A program made the position numbers and the translations under genes. From NCBI RefSeq assembly GCF_036588685.1, contig NC_086379.1, positions 15,857,862 to 15,921,861 on the forward strand: 64,000 bases of DNA. The letters are read 5' to 3'. The notes under the pieces were generated by a model that worked only from the letters and a program-made list of their open reading frames with translations, was not told where the DNA came from and made no database searches. This stretch comes from Mytilus trossulus. Lineage: Eukaryota; Mollusca; Bivalvia; Mytilida; Mytilidae. Below are positions 24,601-33,654 of this stretch, piece by piece; positions within the stretch are counted from its first letter, which is position 1, and every line of letters begins with the position of its first letter.

Positions 24601-27323
24601 GGCTTTCGAGGATGGTATACCCCGAACATGGGCAAATACCATCGCTTATCATTCGGTAATAGACTTGGTGCTTTTTCAGCATGACCACGTTCAAATATTT
24701 TGTCCATAAACAACTTCACATGTTCCAACTTAGTAGGATTACGGCGCAAATTCATGTCAAGAGAATTGGCGCGTTTTAACGCAAGAGCTTTGTTATCTGG
24801 CAATGGTTGAATATTCTTACGAAATGGCAAAGGTGCGGTCCAATGCCCATCAGTGTCTTTTTCAAACTCTGAGTCCATTAACCTTAGAAAACGTGTATCG
24901 TCCACTGAAAGTCCTATTTTGTTATCCTTATCTGTTTTTATAAATAAATCGGTTTCAACCTTAATTTTACTTTGACAAGGTTCAAATAATGTTGGTCGAC
25001 CGCTATTTGTGATGTATGTTTTGTATACAGTTATTTCAGGAACATGTGCATTTCCAAGACAGACTTGTCCAACAATGACCCAACCTAAGGGTAACTTTTG
25101 TGCAAATGGGAGCCGGTCTCCCTCAGTTCTCTGATCTAATACATAATGCACTGCAGATATGTCTCGACCAATTAATAGCTCTATTTCTATGTCTTCCATC
25201 ACTTTAGGAATATATTTGGATATTGGTTTGAGATGGGGATATTGAAACGCAATTTCTGGAGACGGAATCTCGTCTCCTTTGCAAGGAATGTCATTACATT
25301 CTATAATGTTTGGCAATTTATACATACAACTTCCATCTAAAGACTGAACAGAATATCCAGTTCCTTGCCTACCACTTGCTTGAACTTTACCAGCACAAGA
25401 AATCAACGAATAATTTATATCAGGTCCATGATCCTGGAATGCGTTAAAGAGGTTAGATGTTGCTAATGTGTGCGAACTCTGATCATCAATCATTGCGTAG
25501 ACAATACGATGTTTTTCAGGCATGTTGTGATTTACAATTTTTACCGGAATAATTTTGGCGCATGATTTGCTTGTATTTTCAGGATACCCACACACCTGTG
25601 TACACGACACCTTAACATCATCACCAGAGTCCTTGGTCCCCTCCCCTTCTTGGACTGAGACCTCCACATGAAGTGCTGTGGGATGTGATTGACTCTTACA
25701 TATAGCACATTTAATATTGTCATATTTACAGTTTGCAGCCCTATGCTTTGTTGGACCACAACATTTGAAACAAATACTGTTTGTTAGAATAAAGTTTCGT
25801 CTTTCCGATAAGGGTTTCTTCCGGAATGCCATACAATCATTAAGAAGATGATTTGTCTTGTGTATCGGGCACAAATTTTCCTTGTGTAACTCATTGTTTG
25901 TTTTTCTTTCCTCTGCAATTGTTTCTGTTTTATGAGTAGAAATGTTCACATTTCTGTACGATTTCCTATACGTGCGATCTTGTTCGCTTGCACTACTTGT
26001 TTTCTCATGAGTACCGGTAAGTTGAAAACTTGGGTCATTCTTCATTTTAGCGATTCTCTGTATGAATTGTTCGAAAAATGTAAACGGGGGATAGACACAT
26101 TGTTCTCGTTCCTTGTATCTTGTTGCATCTGATGTCCATTTCTCACGGAGATTCCATGGCAGTTTGGAAATGAGGAGATTAACTCCTGTCGAGGAGTCAA
26201 AATACGAAAACAGAATGTTATACTGAGGTTGACATTTTATTGAAGCTATTTCAGAAGCAAGGTCTGCTAACTCATATAAGCGTTTTGGGTCTTGTTTGTC
26301 AATGACCTTGAATGACGAAATTCTTCTTTTTAAGCATGTCTCTATGACTTCTGGCGAACCGAACCTTTGTTCTAGTCGTTCCCAAATTTTCTCAACTGCT
26401 AAACCTGGATTTATCGCATTACATGCACGAATGGTTGACGCATGTTTTGATGACTCAGGCCCTAGCCAACGTACTAATAAATCGAGTTCTTCTGTAGAAG
26501 AAGTGTCTAATTCTAGCATGATGCCCTTAAAATTTATTTTCCATGAAACATATAGCATGGGATTATCGTCAAATTTCGATAGGCGATTTAAGATGAGATC
26601 TTTCTTAATCAAAAAGCGACTTAGTCCAGTGGCAGATTGTAAGGTTGAATCATCTATTGTTCTTGGTTTAAATGCTGAAGCAGATGCATTTAGCGTTGAA
26701 ACTGGTTCAATATTACTTGGTTGTTCATAATTATCACTTGTGAACTTTTGGCTAGCCTGGCCATGCGGAGTACTAGATGAAAAAGTTACATGGTTGTTGT
26801 TATTAGAATCTGTCTTTGTGTCACTACAAAATCGTTCATCAGAATCTATTCTTTTAACTAAAGTCTGATCATGATCATCTAAACTTAACAGATAGTCACT
26901 TTGAGCACTTTTCAACTCTAACAGTGCCTCTAACTCTGCTGTTTGCTTCCGAATCTCAATCTCAGTTTCTAAACACTTTAATCTAATACGTTTGGCTTCA
27001 AGTTCTTTTGATTGTCTTTGTTGGGTAGCTGTACTAGCTAATGTTACAGAATCTGTACTTACAGATGGTTGTTGTGGCACAGGAGAATCTATGCAAAAAG
27101 ATTGTTGCACAGGTAGACTTCTATCAGGAGACGCCTGCACAGATGAACTTCTTTGTGGAGATGGCTTATTACTAACATGAACTTGATCAAAGCATTCATC
27201 AAAGTCTGAAAGTAGTTGTTTAACCAATTCAATGTTTTTGTCCAATGATTTATCGTAATCATCTCTACTTTCACAAAATGACTGTATTTTGTCTGAAAAC
27301 GCATGTCCTTCAGCTTGACACAT
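21612..27323 (-). CDS. BEL/Pao gag-pol polyprotein, 1903 aa, intact
   Basis: A single frame encodes all enzymes for copying and inserting the element. Order by approximate residue: coiled, Gln-rich gag start (100-150); DUF1759-type gag region (230-430); zinc-knuckle Cys/His cluster (CFKCC...CAICKSQSH, 518-547); aspartic protease with the family variant MIDDQSS (611); reverse transcriptase with VTADVEQMFHNF (953) and catalytic FYVDDGL (1031); RNase H region with CDASKEAVAA (1216) and YTDSQ (1289); integrase zinc finger HYHAKVQHQG..CVLC (1526-1567); integrase core with GLDVFGPW (1597) and RSDRGTNF (1664); C-terminal DUF5641-type domain (1800-1895). Length and order are those of full BEL/Pao polyproteins. 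The ATG is only 29 bp inside the 5' LTR, so there is almost no leader. No stop or shift was seen. Confidence 0.97.
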   Translation of the reverse strand: MCQAEGHAFSDKIQSFCESRDDYDKSLDKNIELVKQLLSDFDECFDQVHVSNKPSPQRSSSVQASPDRSLPVQQSFCIDSPVPQQPSVSTDSVTLASTATQQRQSKELEAKRIRLKCLETEIEIRKQTAELEALLELKSAQSDYLLSLDDHDQTLVKRIDSDERFCSDTKTDSNNNNHVTFSSSTPHGQASQKFTSDNYEQPSNIEPVSTLNASASAFKPRTIDDSTLQSATGLSRFLIKKDLILNRLSKFDDNPMLYVSWKINFKGIMLELDTSSTEELDLLVRWLGPESSKHASTIRACNAINPGLAVEKIWERLEQRFGSPEVIETCLKRRISSFKVIDKQDPKRLYELADLASEIASIKCQPQYNILFSYFDSSTGVNLLISKLPWNLREKWTSDATRYKEREQCVYPPFTFFEQFIQRIAKMKNDPSFQLTGTHEKTSSASEQDRTYRKSYRNVNISTHKTETIAEERKTNNELHKENLCPIHKTNHLLNDCMAFRKKPLSERRNFILTNSICFKCCGPTKHRAANCKYDNIKCAICKSQSHPTALHVEVSVQEGEGTKDSGDDVKVSCTQVCGYPENTSKSCAKIIPVKIVNHNMPEKHRIVYAMIDDQSSHTLATSNLFNAFQDHGPDINYSLISCAGKVQASGRQGTGYSVQSLDGSCMYKLPNIIECNDIPCKGDEIPSPEIAFQYPHLKPISKYIPKVMEDIEIELLIGRDISAVHYVLDQRTEGDRLPFAQKLPLGWVIVGQVCLGNAHVPEITVYKTYITNSGRPTLFEPCQSKIKVETDLFIKTDKDNKIGLSVDDTRFLRLMDSEFEKDTDGHWTAPLPFRKNIQPLPDNKALALKRANSLDMNLRRNPTKLEHVKLFMDKIFERGHAEKAPSLLPNDKRWYLPMFGVYHPRKPESIRVVFDSSAQFGGVALNDVLMSGPDLSNSLQGVLLRFRRERVAVTADVEQMFHNFRVKTDHRNYLRFLWHPNSDLSKPLEEFRMTVHVFGNSPSPAVATYGLRRSVQTASLDVQKFVSKNFYVDDGLISCSSVCEVVDLVKNTQSELMKGGRLRLHKIASNSTEVLKQFAKDDLAKDLKNIDIDEENLPLQRSLGISWDINLDAFVFSVDTEPKPFTRRGVLSTINSLFDPIGFTAPVTLEGKLLLREIMSCSSSTDWDDPLEEDFHKRWKLWVDSLKNLCELCIPRMYCIYSVENASRLEVHVFCDASKEAVAAVAYLKVFSGETSDIGFLIGKTKVAPKHGHTIPRLELCAAVLGIDIAEIIKDQLDIDNEDFHFYTDSQIVLGYISNDEKRFFVYVANRVGRIRAFSMPKQWNHIPTKENPADLATRPFSASDLPSSKWIRGPSCLTTNLKTIDDLNFPLVEPDIDKEVRTVISTAKSTLHVSTSCLLCNSIDKFSKWSKLVCMVRLMKVCMRRKSGDKSAVTTEEAELVVLKHVQNECFHTELEAIGCGQNLPKNSSLISLNPILDNNGVLRVGGRIRHMLTKGDNTADLPLDKHPYIIPRNHHVTILLIRHYHAKVQHQGRTMTEGAIRAAGLWILGVKRKVNSVIHNCVLCRKLRGKFGWTQMADLPADRLQVDAPFTYVGLDVFGPWQVIVRRTRAASSSNKRWGLLLTCLVSRAIHVELIEELSSASFINALRRFIALRGPIQELRSDRGTNFIGAAKELNIVSEFVEDTPMKQFLSDNEIVWIFNPPHASHFGGVWERMIGSCRRILDSLLLQNKFKDLTHEVLSTLMCEVSAMVNSRPLVPVSSDPENPSVLSPSLLLTQKPASSSGSLGQVEFGTKDAMRSQWKLVQYLADQFWSRWQTEYIDSLQARPKWKSGGDNFLEGDVILMRKTELPRSQWPLGVIDKVFESDDSKVRKVQVSIVVDGQRKSYVRPISELVRLIEAS

Positions 27324-27352
27324 CTTTGCTGTTGCTGTATAAGATCTTTTAC

Positions 27353-27930
27353 TGTGATGTTACATGACCCAAAATCAAAGAACACTATAAATTTGGATAT
27401 GTTTATTCCTCCTTCTACTGAGGGTAAAAGACTACAAAAAAGAAAATAACACAATGTAAATGACAAGCAAACATGCATGTATCAATCATATGATAAGTCA
27501 TTTATAACAAACAATCAATATCAAACATAAAAATATTGGATGAATAACACCGACTTTATACTAGTAAAATCTTGAAAATAAAACCAACTTTTTACGATTC
27601 ACACGTTCCATACAGTGAACATTAAAAAATCTGACATGACCCATGTGATCAACTCATTTGACGATTCGCACTTTTCATACAGTGATTTGAACAACGTGGT
27701 TTGTGTGTGAAATAATTCAAAGCGTATACTTTATAATCAGTAAAAATACTTATGTAAACTTTATATAACAATAGTTTTAAGATAAATAAATGTAAAGAAC
27801 TTACTCTATGGCGCTTATAACCAGCAAATATAAGTGTTGAAAGCAGAACAAATTTGACAGGAAATGCGTCTGACATTACAGAAATACTAATAAAGGAAAC
27901 AAATCGGAAATCCGTTCCGGTAACATTACA
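27353..27930 (-). repeat. 5' LTR of the BEL/Pao element
   Basis: 578 bp with the same ends as the other LTR. On the coding strand it is followed by GTAAAAGATCTTATACAGC; a primer-binding site beginning TGG, the usual complement of a tRNA CCA end, is not evident there. Confidence 0.95.
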
Positions 27931-28085
27931 CTGTTAGCTAGTAGTTACTGCGGTCAGATTCTTGTTATTACACAATATAACAATCAGAGTCATCTGTTAT
28001 CTCGACTCTCAATGTATGGTACTGGTTGGCGGTAACAAGTTCCAAAACATTCTTTGTGAAATGAGTGTTTTTGAACTTGTTTAGT

Positions 28086-28432
28086 GGCGGACTTTATAGG
28101 CTGCACCAGTACCGATGAACTTGATTTATCACTGTATTATTATTTCATTTAGAACATTTATCCATGTTATCTTTATTTTCACCTCAAACGAAATTTCTCA
28201 TGTTGATTTTGGACATCTGTTGCCAGGGTTCAATTCAGCACCCCATTATTTCAAAATTTTCATTTCATTTTAGTTTTTATTTGAATTTTGAATTTTATTT
28301 ATCTATTTTATTTGCATTTTATTTACGGTTGCCCAAAGACCCTTTGTTTGTGGGTTGGTAACCGACAGAAGCCATGATCTTACTTCGCCAATAAAATATA
28401 TTTTGACTTTAATAACGTCTTCTCTCTTATAA
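28086..28432. repeat. E right-end repeat, copy in E1
   Basis: These 347 bp match 28907-29253 with two differences. They start GGCGGACTTTATAGG, hold an AATAAA signal near the end and finish TCTCTCTTATAA. A 65-codon open frame recurs in both copies and is not taken as a gene. Confidence 0.9.
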
Positions 28433-28662
28433 TTCGATTTAAAGGGCTTGACCGTTAAATCACGTTATCAGAGGAAGACAAGACTTGCTACAGTTCATGC
28501 ACAGGTCAATGTAACGCGCATGTCTTAATTCGATTTCACGGCATATCAATTTTACCACCTAAAGCACTCCTCATAATATTTTGAATGCACGGTCTGCTAG
28601 GAAGTAACTATATATATCTAAGGTCAGATTGTTGAGTTTATTGTACGCATAATTAATGTAAA
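28429..28662. repeat. E left-end repeat, copy in E2
   Basis: Second copy of the 234-bp sequence at 12837-13070. Confidence 0.9.
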
Positions 28663-29249
28663 CCCACCCATCCCTCCTCTTATATTTTTTCGATACTGCT
28701 GTTTTATGTCTTATTTTACAGATTTCTGCTTGTTTTTAACCTCAACATAGAACTCCTGTCACGGCTTCTGGATTTACAACTCTTCGCCAGTCTATAAACA
28801 CAATTAACCACATTATGCCGTGCATCTGACGAGTGATAACGGATTAACAGTCATAGTGAACCGATTAATAATGTTATGACAGTCTTTTAGAAGAGTTAAT
28901 CACTAGGGCGGACTTTATAGGCTGCACCAGTACCGATGAACTTGATTTATCACTGTATTATTATTTCATTTAGAACATTAATCCATGTTATCTTTATTTT
29001 CACCTCAAACGAAATTTCTCATGTTGATTTTGGACATCTGTTGCCAGGGTTCAATTCAGCACCCCATTATTTCAAAATTTTCATTTCATTTTAGTTTTTA
29101 TTTGAATTTTGAATTTTATTTATTTATTTTATTTGCATTTTATTTACGGTTGCCCAAAGACCCTTTGTTTGTGGGTTGGTAACCGACAGAAGCCATGATC
29201 TTACTTCGCCAATAAAATATATTTTGACTTTAATAACGTCTTCTCTCTT
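28433..29249. mobile_element. E2: 817-bp short unit of the E family
   Basis: It has the same left 230 bp and right 343 bp as E1 but a different 245-bp middle (28663-28906) without coding potential. It follows E1 with only ATAA between them and is itself followed by ATAA. It is best read as a non-autonomous relative of E1 placed in tandem at the same target. Confidence 0.65.
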
Positions 29250-29253
29250 ATAA
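28907..29253. repeat. E right-end repeat, copy in E2
   Basis: Second copy of the 347-bp sequence at 28086-28432. Confidence 0.9.
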
Positions 29254-31283
29254 CTGTTTTCTAAACTCATTCACCATATTAGCTGTACTAGACCGATCAT
29301 ACAAAAGCACAACATATCCGTTCTATTACTTTTAACACTTTTAAAATTTCCACTTCATTTGGATTTTCAATAACCTGCAGAAATGCTTCTGACAACTCCT
29401 CATATACGAACCATGTATCCCAAGCTGATTTCGTACCTTTCCCAGAAAAAGCTGAGACTGTGTCACAACCGGTAAATGAATGGAACAGTGGAAAGACTTT
29501 CAATTTCAATGGTCCTAGTGCAAGGCACAATCCATGAATTGAAATATATAGAAAGTTCTTTCCAGTGCCAAAACCTATCCACAGCTGTTTAGCCATTTGA
29601 ATTCCCCTTTTAATGCAGCTGGGAATGAGGACATATCAATTGAAAGTTCTCCTTCAACTAATGGGATATCTGGTTCGATGAATATTAGTACAGCTGGTGG
29701 AAGATTTGAATAACTCTCTGGTAAAAGAGACACTCTCTTTGACTGGCATTTCAACATAAGTTCAGATTGGTCAAATGTTTGAACAACGCCTTGAACATCC
29801 TCTGAAATATATTGGAATAAAGATATACCTGTACCATGGAATGAATCTTTTAACGAGATACTGCTTGAATTGTGATCAATGTTGTCTACAGCAGATGAAG
29901 TAAATACATTTTGTAGTGGATTGGTAGGGCAAAAAAATACCTTCTTTGACATAACGACGACAAGCATCCTTGGCCATGGAAGTAGAAATTTCTAACACTA
30001 GGTCGTAGGAGACAGACAGTCCAAGATTGAAGAAAGTATATACTAGATCACGTTTGCTAGTCTTACATGGATCATGATTCCCAAATAAGCACAAACTGGA
30101 GGTTCATGATCTTTCATGTGACGGTTGGATAGTTTCTTTGTACAACTATATACATCAGAAGATGTGCTATTGTTAATGTCGACTGAGAATATGAAAGATC
30201 CTGAATGTTAGGTCCAAATTGAATCATACTGACCAAAGTAAGCAATGACTGGGGTACATAAGCTTCCTGATATCCCTTTGGGAAAGTTTCTTTAAATTCT
30301 GAATTTGATGCGAAAATATCTTTACGAACAAACGTAGCTGATTTTGATATGTTGACAAACTCATTATCAAAGTCTTCTAAGCAGACTCTCTTCAATGCAG
30401 GTCCAATGTCATCATTGAAAGCAAGACTGTTTTCAAGACCTTGTTTGTAAGCATCTAAGTTAGGGAAATTACAATTCTGTGTTTTAGTCGTGTACTATTA
30501 ACTCGAGATGAAACATCTGCACCTAGACATGTTATTCTTTCCGTATAAAGTTTATATAGATCTGACAATCTGAAAATGCAATACCATGGATTTGACTTTC
30601 CTTCTTAGATTCGACATTATCATTTTTCATTTCAATTTGAGATGCACGATTATATAAGGAAACAAAACATTTAGAGTGGTACTTTGCTTCCTTTGCAATT
30701 AGATCACCAGCACTTAACTTTGCAAGTAATAACGTGTCATTTAATTTTACTGCTCATTCTCTCACACGTGTATCCTGTCTAAACGTTGAGGACTCATGAA
30801 GGGCTTCTTGGCCATTTTCATTACAGAAAAAGCACACAGACGGGTTACTGGTGGACTGAACGGAGAAGCTATGTCTAGTTTTCTTTTAGATTCGATTGCT
30901 TTATCATCTATTCTCTCATGTGAGGTTGGTTTTTCTGCTCTATCCAATTTTGTCCTGTTCAGTTTCAAGTTGCAAGATTTGTGCCAACATGCCTTTTGGT
31001 CAATGGAATACTGTGCTATTCCAGATCCCTCATCTAAATATAAGTTTTCAATGCACACATTAATGCCTTCAGGCATCAATCGTAATTCATGAAACTTCTA
31101 AATATTGTCAGCTAAAGATTGATAACCAGCATCAACATTGAGACGTTTAGAATCAAATGGGCATATACGTTTTTCATCTATTATTTCTTGGCATAGGATG
31201 CAATTTGCCCAATCAATATTATTTAACTTAATTGGTTTGTCATATTCTACACTTGATACCCTGAACGTCTTTTCAGTAGCCAT
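29254..31283 (-). pseudogene. Gene A, 5' part, broken by stops and shifts
   Basis: The minus strand starts with MATEKTFRVSSVEYDKP and a Cys pair (ANCILCQEI), followed by KACWHKSCNLK. After a TGA within a VREWAVKL-like block comes YHSKCFVSLYNRA, so the first quarter seems zinc-binding. Further on, in shifting frames, are YVPQSLLTLVSMIQFGPNI, KRDLVYTFFNLGLSVSYD, SSAVDNIDHN, DSFHGTGISLFQ, KQLWIGFGTGKNF, FHSFTGCDTVSAFSGKGTKS and finally LLYDRSSTANMVNEFRKQ, where E2 interrupts it. The remainder lies at 12477-12840. At least four lesions are present. I recognise the pattern from uncharacterised invertebrate multicopy proteins only. Because it lies between the arms of T1 it may be the T1 transposase or an accessory protein; the Asp residues in VDNID and GCDT are candidates for a nuclease core, which is speculation. 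Confidence 0.7.
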
Positions 31284-31348
31284 GTTGTAAGAAATATGAT
31301 CGTAAATTAGTTAAACTGTTTATATATTCCTTGTATATAACTTCTGTA

Positions 31349-31418
31349 TGCCAGACGCGTGTTTCGTCTACAAATGATGTATCAGTTACGCTAGAATCGA
31401 AAAGTTAAAAAGACAAAA
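31349..31418 (+). repeat. R1 repeat fragment
   Basis: Diverged core: tgccagacgcgtgtttcgtc followed by gtatcagttacgctagaatc. Confidence 0.5.
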
Positions 31419-31543
31419 AAAAAGTATGTAATTTAATATTTAACGACCTGAAATCCTGAAAGTTTTGCAAAGCACAAATATTTGTTGATTATTAATAGCT
31501 TTCTAGATATACACGATATAGTTTCTGATAATAAGACTTTTAC

Positions 31544-32185
31544 GGCCATTTTGAATTTGTCGGCCATTAAGCAATTATTTTTGATTGTTCCATATTCAGA
31601 AAAGATTAATTAGCATCATAACTAGCAATATGCAAAGTTTTTTTGCTTTTATTTTCAAATGATCAATTATACCATTTTTTTTTACTCTGCCTCATGACTG
31701 TTGGCGGCCATTTTGAATTTATCGGCCATTATGGAATTATTTTGATTGTTCCATATTCATTAAAGATTAATAAGCACCATAACTAGCAATATGCAAAGTG
31801 TTGTGTTTTTATTTTCAATGATAAATTATACCATATTTTTGGACTCTGCCTCATGACTGTTGGTGGCCATTTTGAAATTGGCGGCCATTTTTGAATTTTT
31901 TTTTATTGTTCCATATTCAGAAAAGATTAATAATCATCATAATTAGCAATATGCAAAGTTTTGTGCTTTTATTTTCAAATGTTAAATTAAACTATATTTT
32001 TGGACTCTGCTTCATGACTGTTGGCGGCCATTTTGAAATTGGCGGCCATTGTGGAATTTTTTTTGATGGCTTCATATCCAAAAATGTTTATAAGCATCAT
32101 AACTAACACTGTGCAAAGTTTCATGCTTTTACCATAAAGTGATCAATTGTCCCAAAATATTGGACTTAGCTGCTGGACTATTATA
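31544..32185. repeat. T1 right inner arm: four ~160-bp tandem units
   Basis: Units start at about 31544, 31706, 31865 and 32026 (spacing 162, 159, 161), each with ggccattttgaa, a second ggccatt and tagcaatatgcaaagt. The array is the inverse of the four diverged units at 11604-12290, and its outer end shares gctggactat and cttttaccataaagtgatca with that arm. Confidence 0.85.
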
Positions 32186-32431
32186 GTCCCACATTCAGCG
32201 ATTTAGCGAAGGTCATTTGTAGTCATTTTCAAGCATATTTCTTGTTCATTTTATAATTTCCAAAGCCTTGTGATTAATTTATGCTGTTTGGTATACTCGT
32301 TTTTGTTGAATTGAACTGGGAAAGTGAATTTCATTTTAGGGTTCGTTTGGTTTTCAGGTGTGTTTGATTTGGGGTTTTTTTATTCAATCACATGGACAAT
32401 TTAACAATCTCGTAAAAACTGGTCCCGCAAG

Positions 32432-33600
32432 ATGCAAAAAAAAAGGAAAGTGGAAGTTTGTGTTGACAAATGCATTATCTGCGATTCTGTTGTTGATGAA
32501 ATATTAATAACATCAACAGATTTTGGAAGAAAAAGTCTGATTACTGCTGCAGCAAAGAGACGTGATGAGAGTGTTCAGTTATTTGAACTAATTCTGCAAT
32601 GAAACAGCAAGTGAATTACCCGCATTTAGATATCATAGGTGATGTTATAAAAGCTACACAAGTAAGCAAAATTTAAAATCAGTATCAGCTGAAAAGGAAT
32701 CACCAGATATAGATTCCGATTTATCTAATTGTTAGGTGCCTGAAAAAATGATCACAAAACATACAAGTGTATTATTTGCATAAAAATTATCTCATAAAAG
32801 GGTGAAAACATTACATACAATTTCATCTGCTGAAAGGTTAGTCAATCTAATAGATGCTGCTTCCTCTAAACATAAGGCTAAACTTGAGAGGTACTACAGG
32901 GATGCCAATGCATTTTTTGCTCAAAAAGGACAATATAAATCTAGCATTGTATTTGCTAGCGATATTCCCATTGGAGACGCTGTTAAAGCAGTAAATAACA
33001 TCTAAGCAGAATTAGAAACGCTTGAGATGAAAGGCGACTTAAGTACATGTAGCTCCATAAAAAACCAACGAACAAATCGGTATGCATGTACTATATGAAG
33101 CAGCCTCAATTGTATGACAAAAATGGAAAATGTTTATATATCTAGGGAATATTATCGTGCAAATAACCAAGTACAAATGCATATCGTTGGAAATATCAGA
33201 AGCAATGTTGTCAACCTGTTTGCTAAGTTTTGTTACTTGTCTCTTGACAAAGTATTTTGAAACATTTTCTTCAGTATCAATGAATATTTCGCATGACATT
33301 CGGAGAAAATGTGCTACTCTCGCAGAGTGCCTGGTGTCAAATTGTAACAACATAACTACTCCATTTAAAGTCTTATTATGTCGGTCGTTCATGCTCTGGG
33401 TGGGTGTGACTCCACTTCAAAGTTGTTTTGGAATCGGTTATAAGTCGGTATTCAACCTCTTTAGGACAAAACCAAGCCGTTTCGGTTATCTTGTAGCTTT
33501 AACGCACGATGATGTTGATAGTGCTGTAGTTGCTGCTAGATTGATTGAAGCTGCTTTATACGACTCGAAATACAAATTTAAGAATTATCACAACGATTGA
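32432..33600 (+). pseudogene. Gene B: decayed relative of gene A, opposite strand
   Basis: Starts MQKKRKVEVCVDKCIICDS, then TDFGRKSLITAAAKRRDES. Further on come a shifted CYKSYTSKQNL (a Cys/His-rich start like that of gene A), and HTISSAERLVNLIDAASSKH. Towards the end, shifted frames contain VVHALGGCDSTSKLF and FGIGYKSVFNLF, which correspond to FTGCDTVSAF and GKGTKSAW of gene A. The middle is shortened and several shifts and stops are present. It lies in the right arm of T1, divergent from gene A. It could be a second T1 gene or the relic of another element of the same superfamily; function unknown. Confidence 0.5.
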
Positions 33601-33654
33601 AATTTGCGGAGACATCACTTGGCTATAAATAAAGATTAAAGTATTATAATATAA

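Larger units (their letters stand above)
20773..27930 (-). mobile_element. Complete BEL/Pao LTR retrotransposon (7158 bp)
   Basis: Two 578-bp LTRs (20773-21350 and 27353-27930) start TGTGATGTTAC and end GTAACATTACA, and differ by one base. A 5-bp target duplication CTGTT flanks the element (20768-20772 and 27931-27935), as expected for BEL/Pao. One uninterrupted gag-pol frame lies on the minus strand, so the 5' LTR is the right-hand one. A purine tract (reverse strand GGAAGGGGAG, 21351-21360) abuts the 3' LTR. There is no envelope-like gene: only 261 bp lie between the polyprotein stop and that LTR. The LTR identity indicates a recent insertion, possibly still active. Confidence 0.95.
12837..28432. 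mobile_element. E1: ~15.6-kb insertion unit bounded by ATAA
   Basis: E1 starts at TTCGATTTAAAGGGC after ATAA (12837-12840) and ends at GTCTTCTCTCTT before ATAA (28429-28432). Its first 230 bp and last 347 bp are repeated as the ends of E2, which follows directly. No terminal inverted repeat, TG..CA ends or Helitron-type CTRR end were seen, so the class is unknown. Its left end carries a small hairpin (GATTTAA / TTAAATC). Apart from the nested BEL/Pao element and two inverted-repeat elements, I see no gene of its own, so either the autonomous functions are lost or they are not recognisable. Confidence 0.55.

Noticed and set aside
27649-27876. 75-codon frame with a hydrophobic start, possibly a small envelope or signal protein
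   Set aside because: It lies wholly within the LTR and occurs identically at 21069-21296; no transmembrane or Cys pattern beyond the start.
28164-28361. 65-codon frame, also at 28985-29182, as a conserved small gene
   Set aside because: The frame is conserved only because the 347-bp E end is duplicated; the content is AT-rich with Phe/Leu runs.
12841-28428. E1 as a Helitron or LTR element
   Set aside because: No TC...CTRR ends with an A/T insertion site, and no TG...CA ends; the 347-bp and 230-bp repeats are not at both ends of one unit as LTRs would be.
31544-32185. CRISPR-like array
   Set aside because: Units are tandem without unique spacers, and the DNA is animal.
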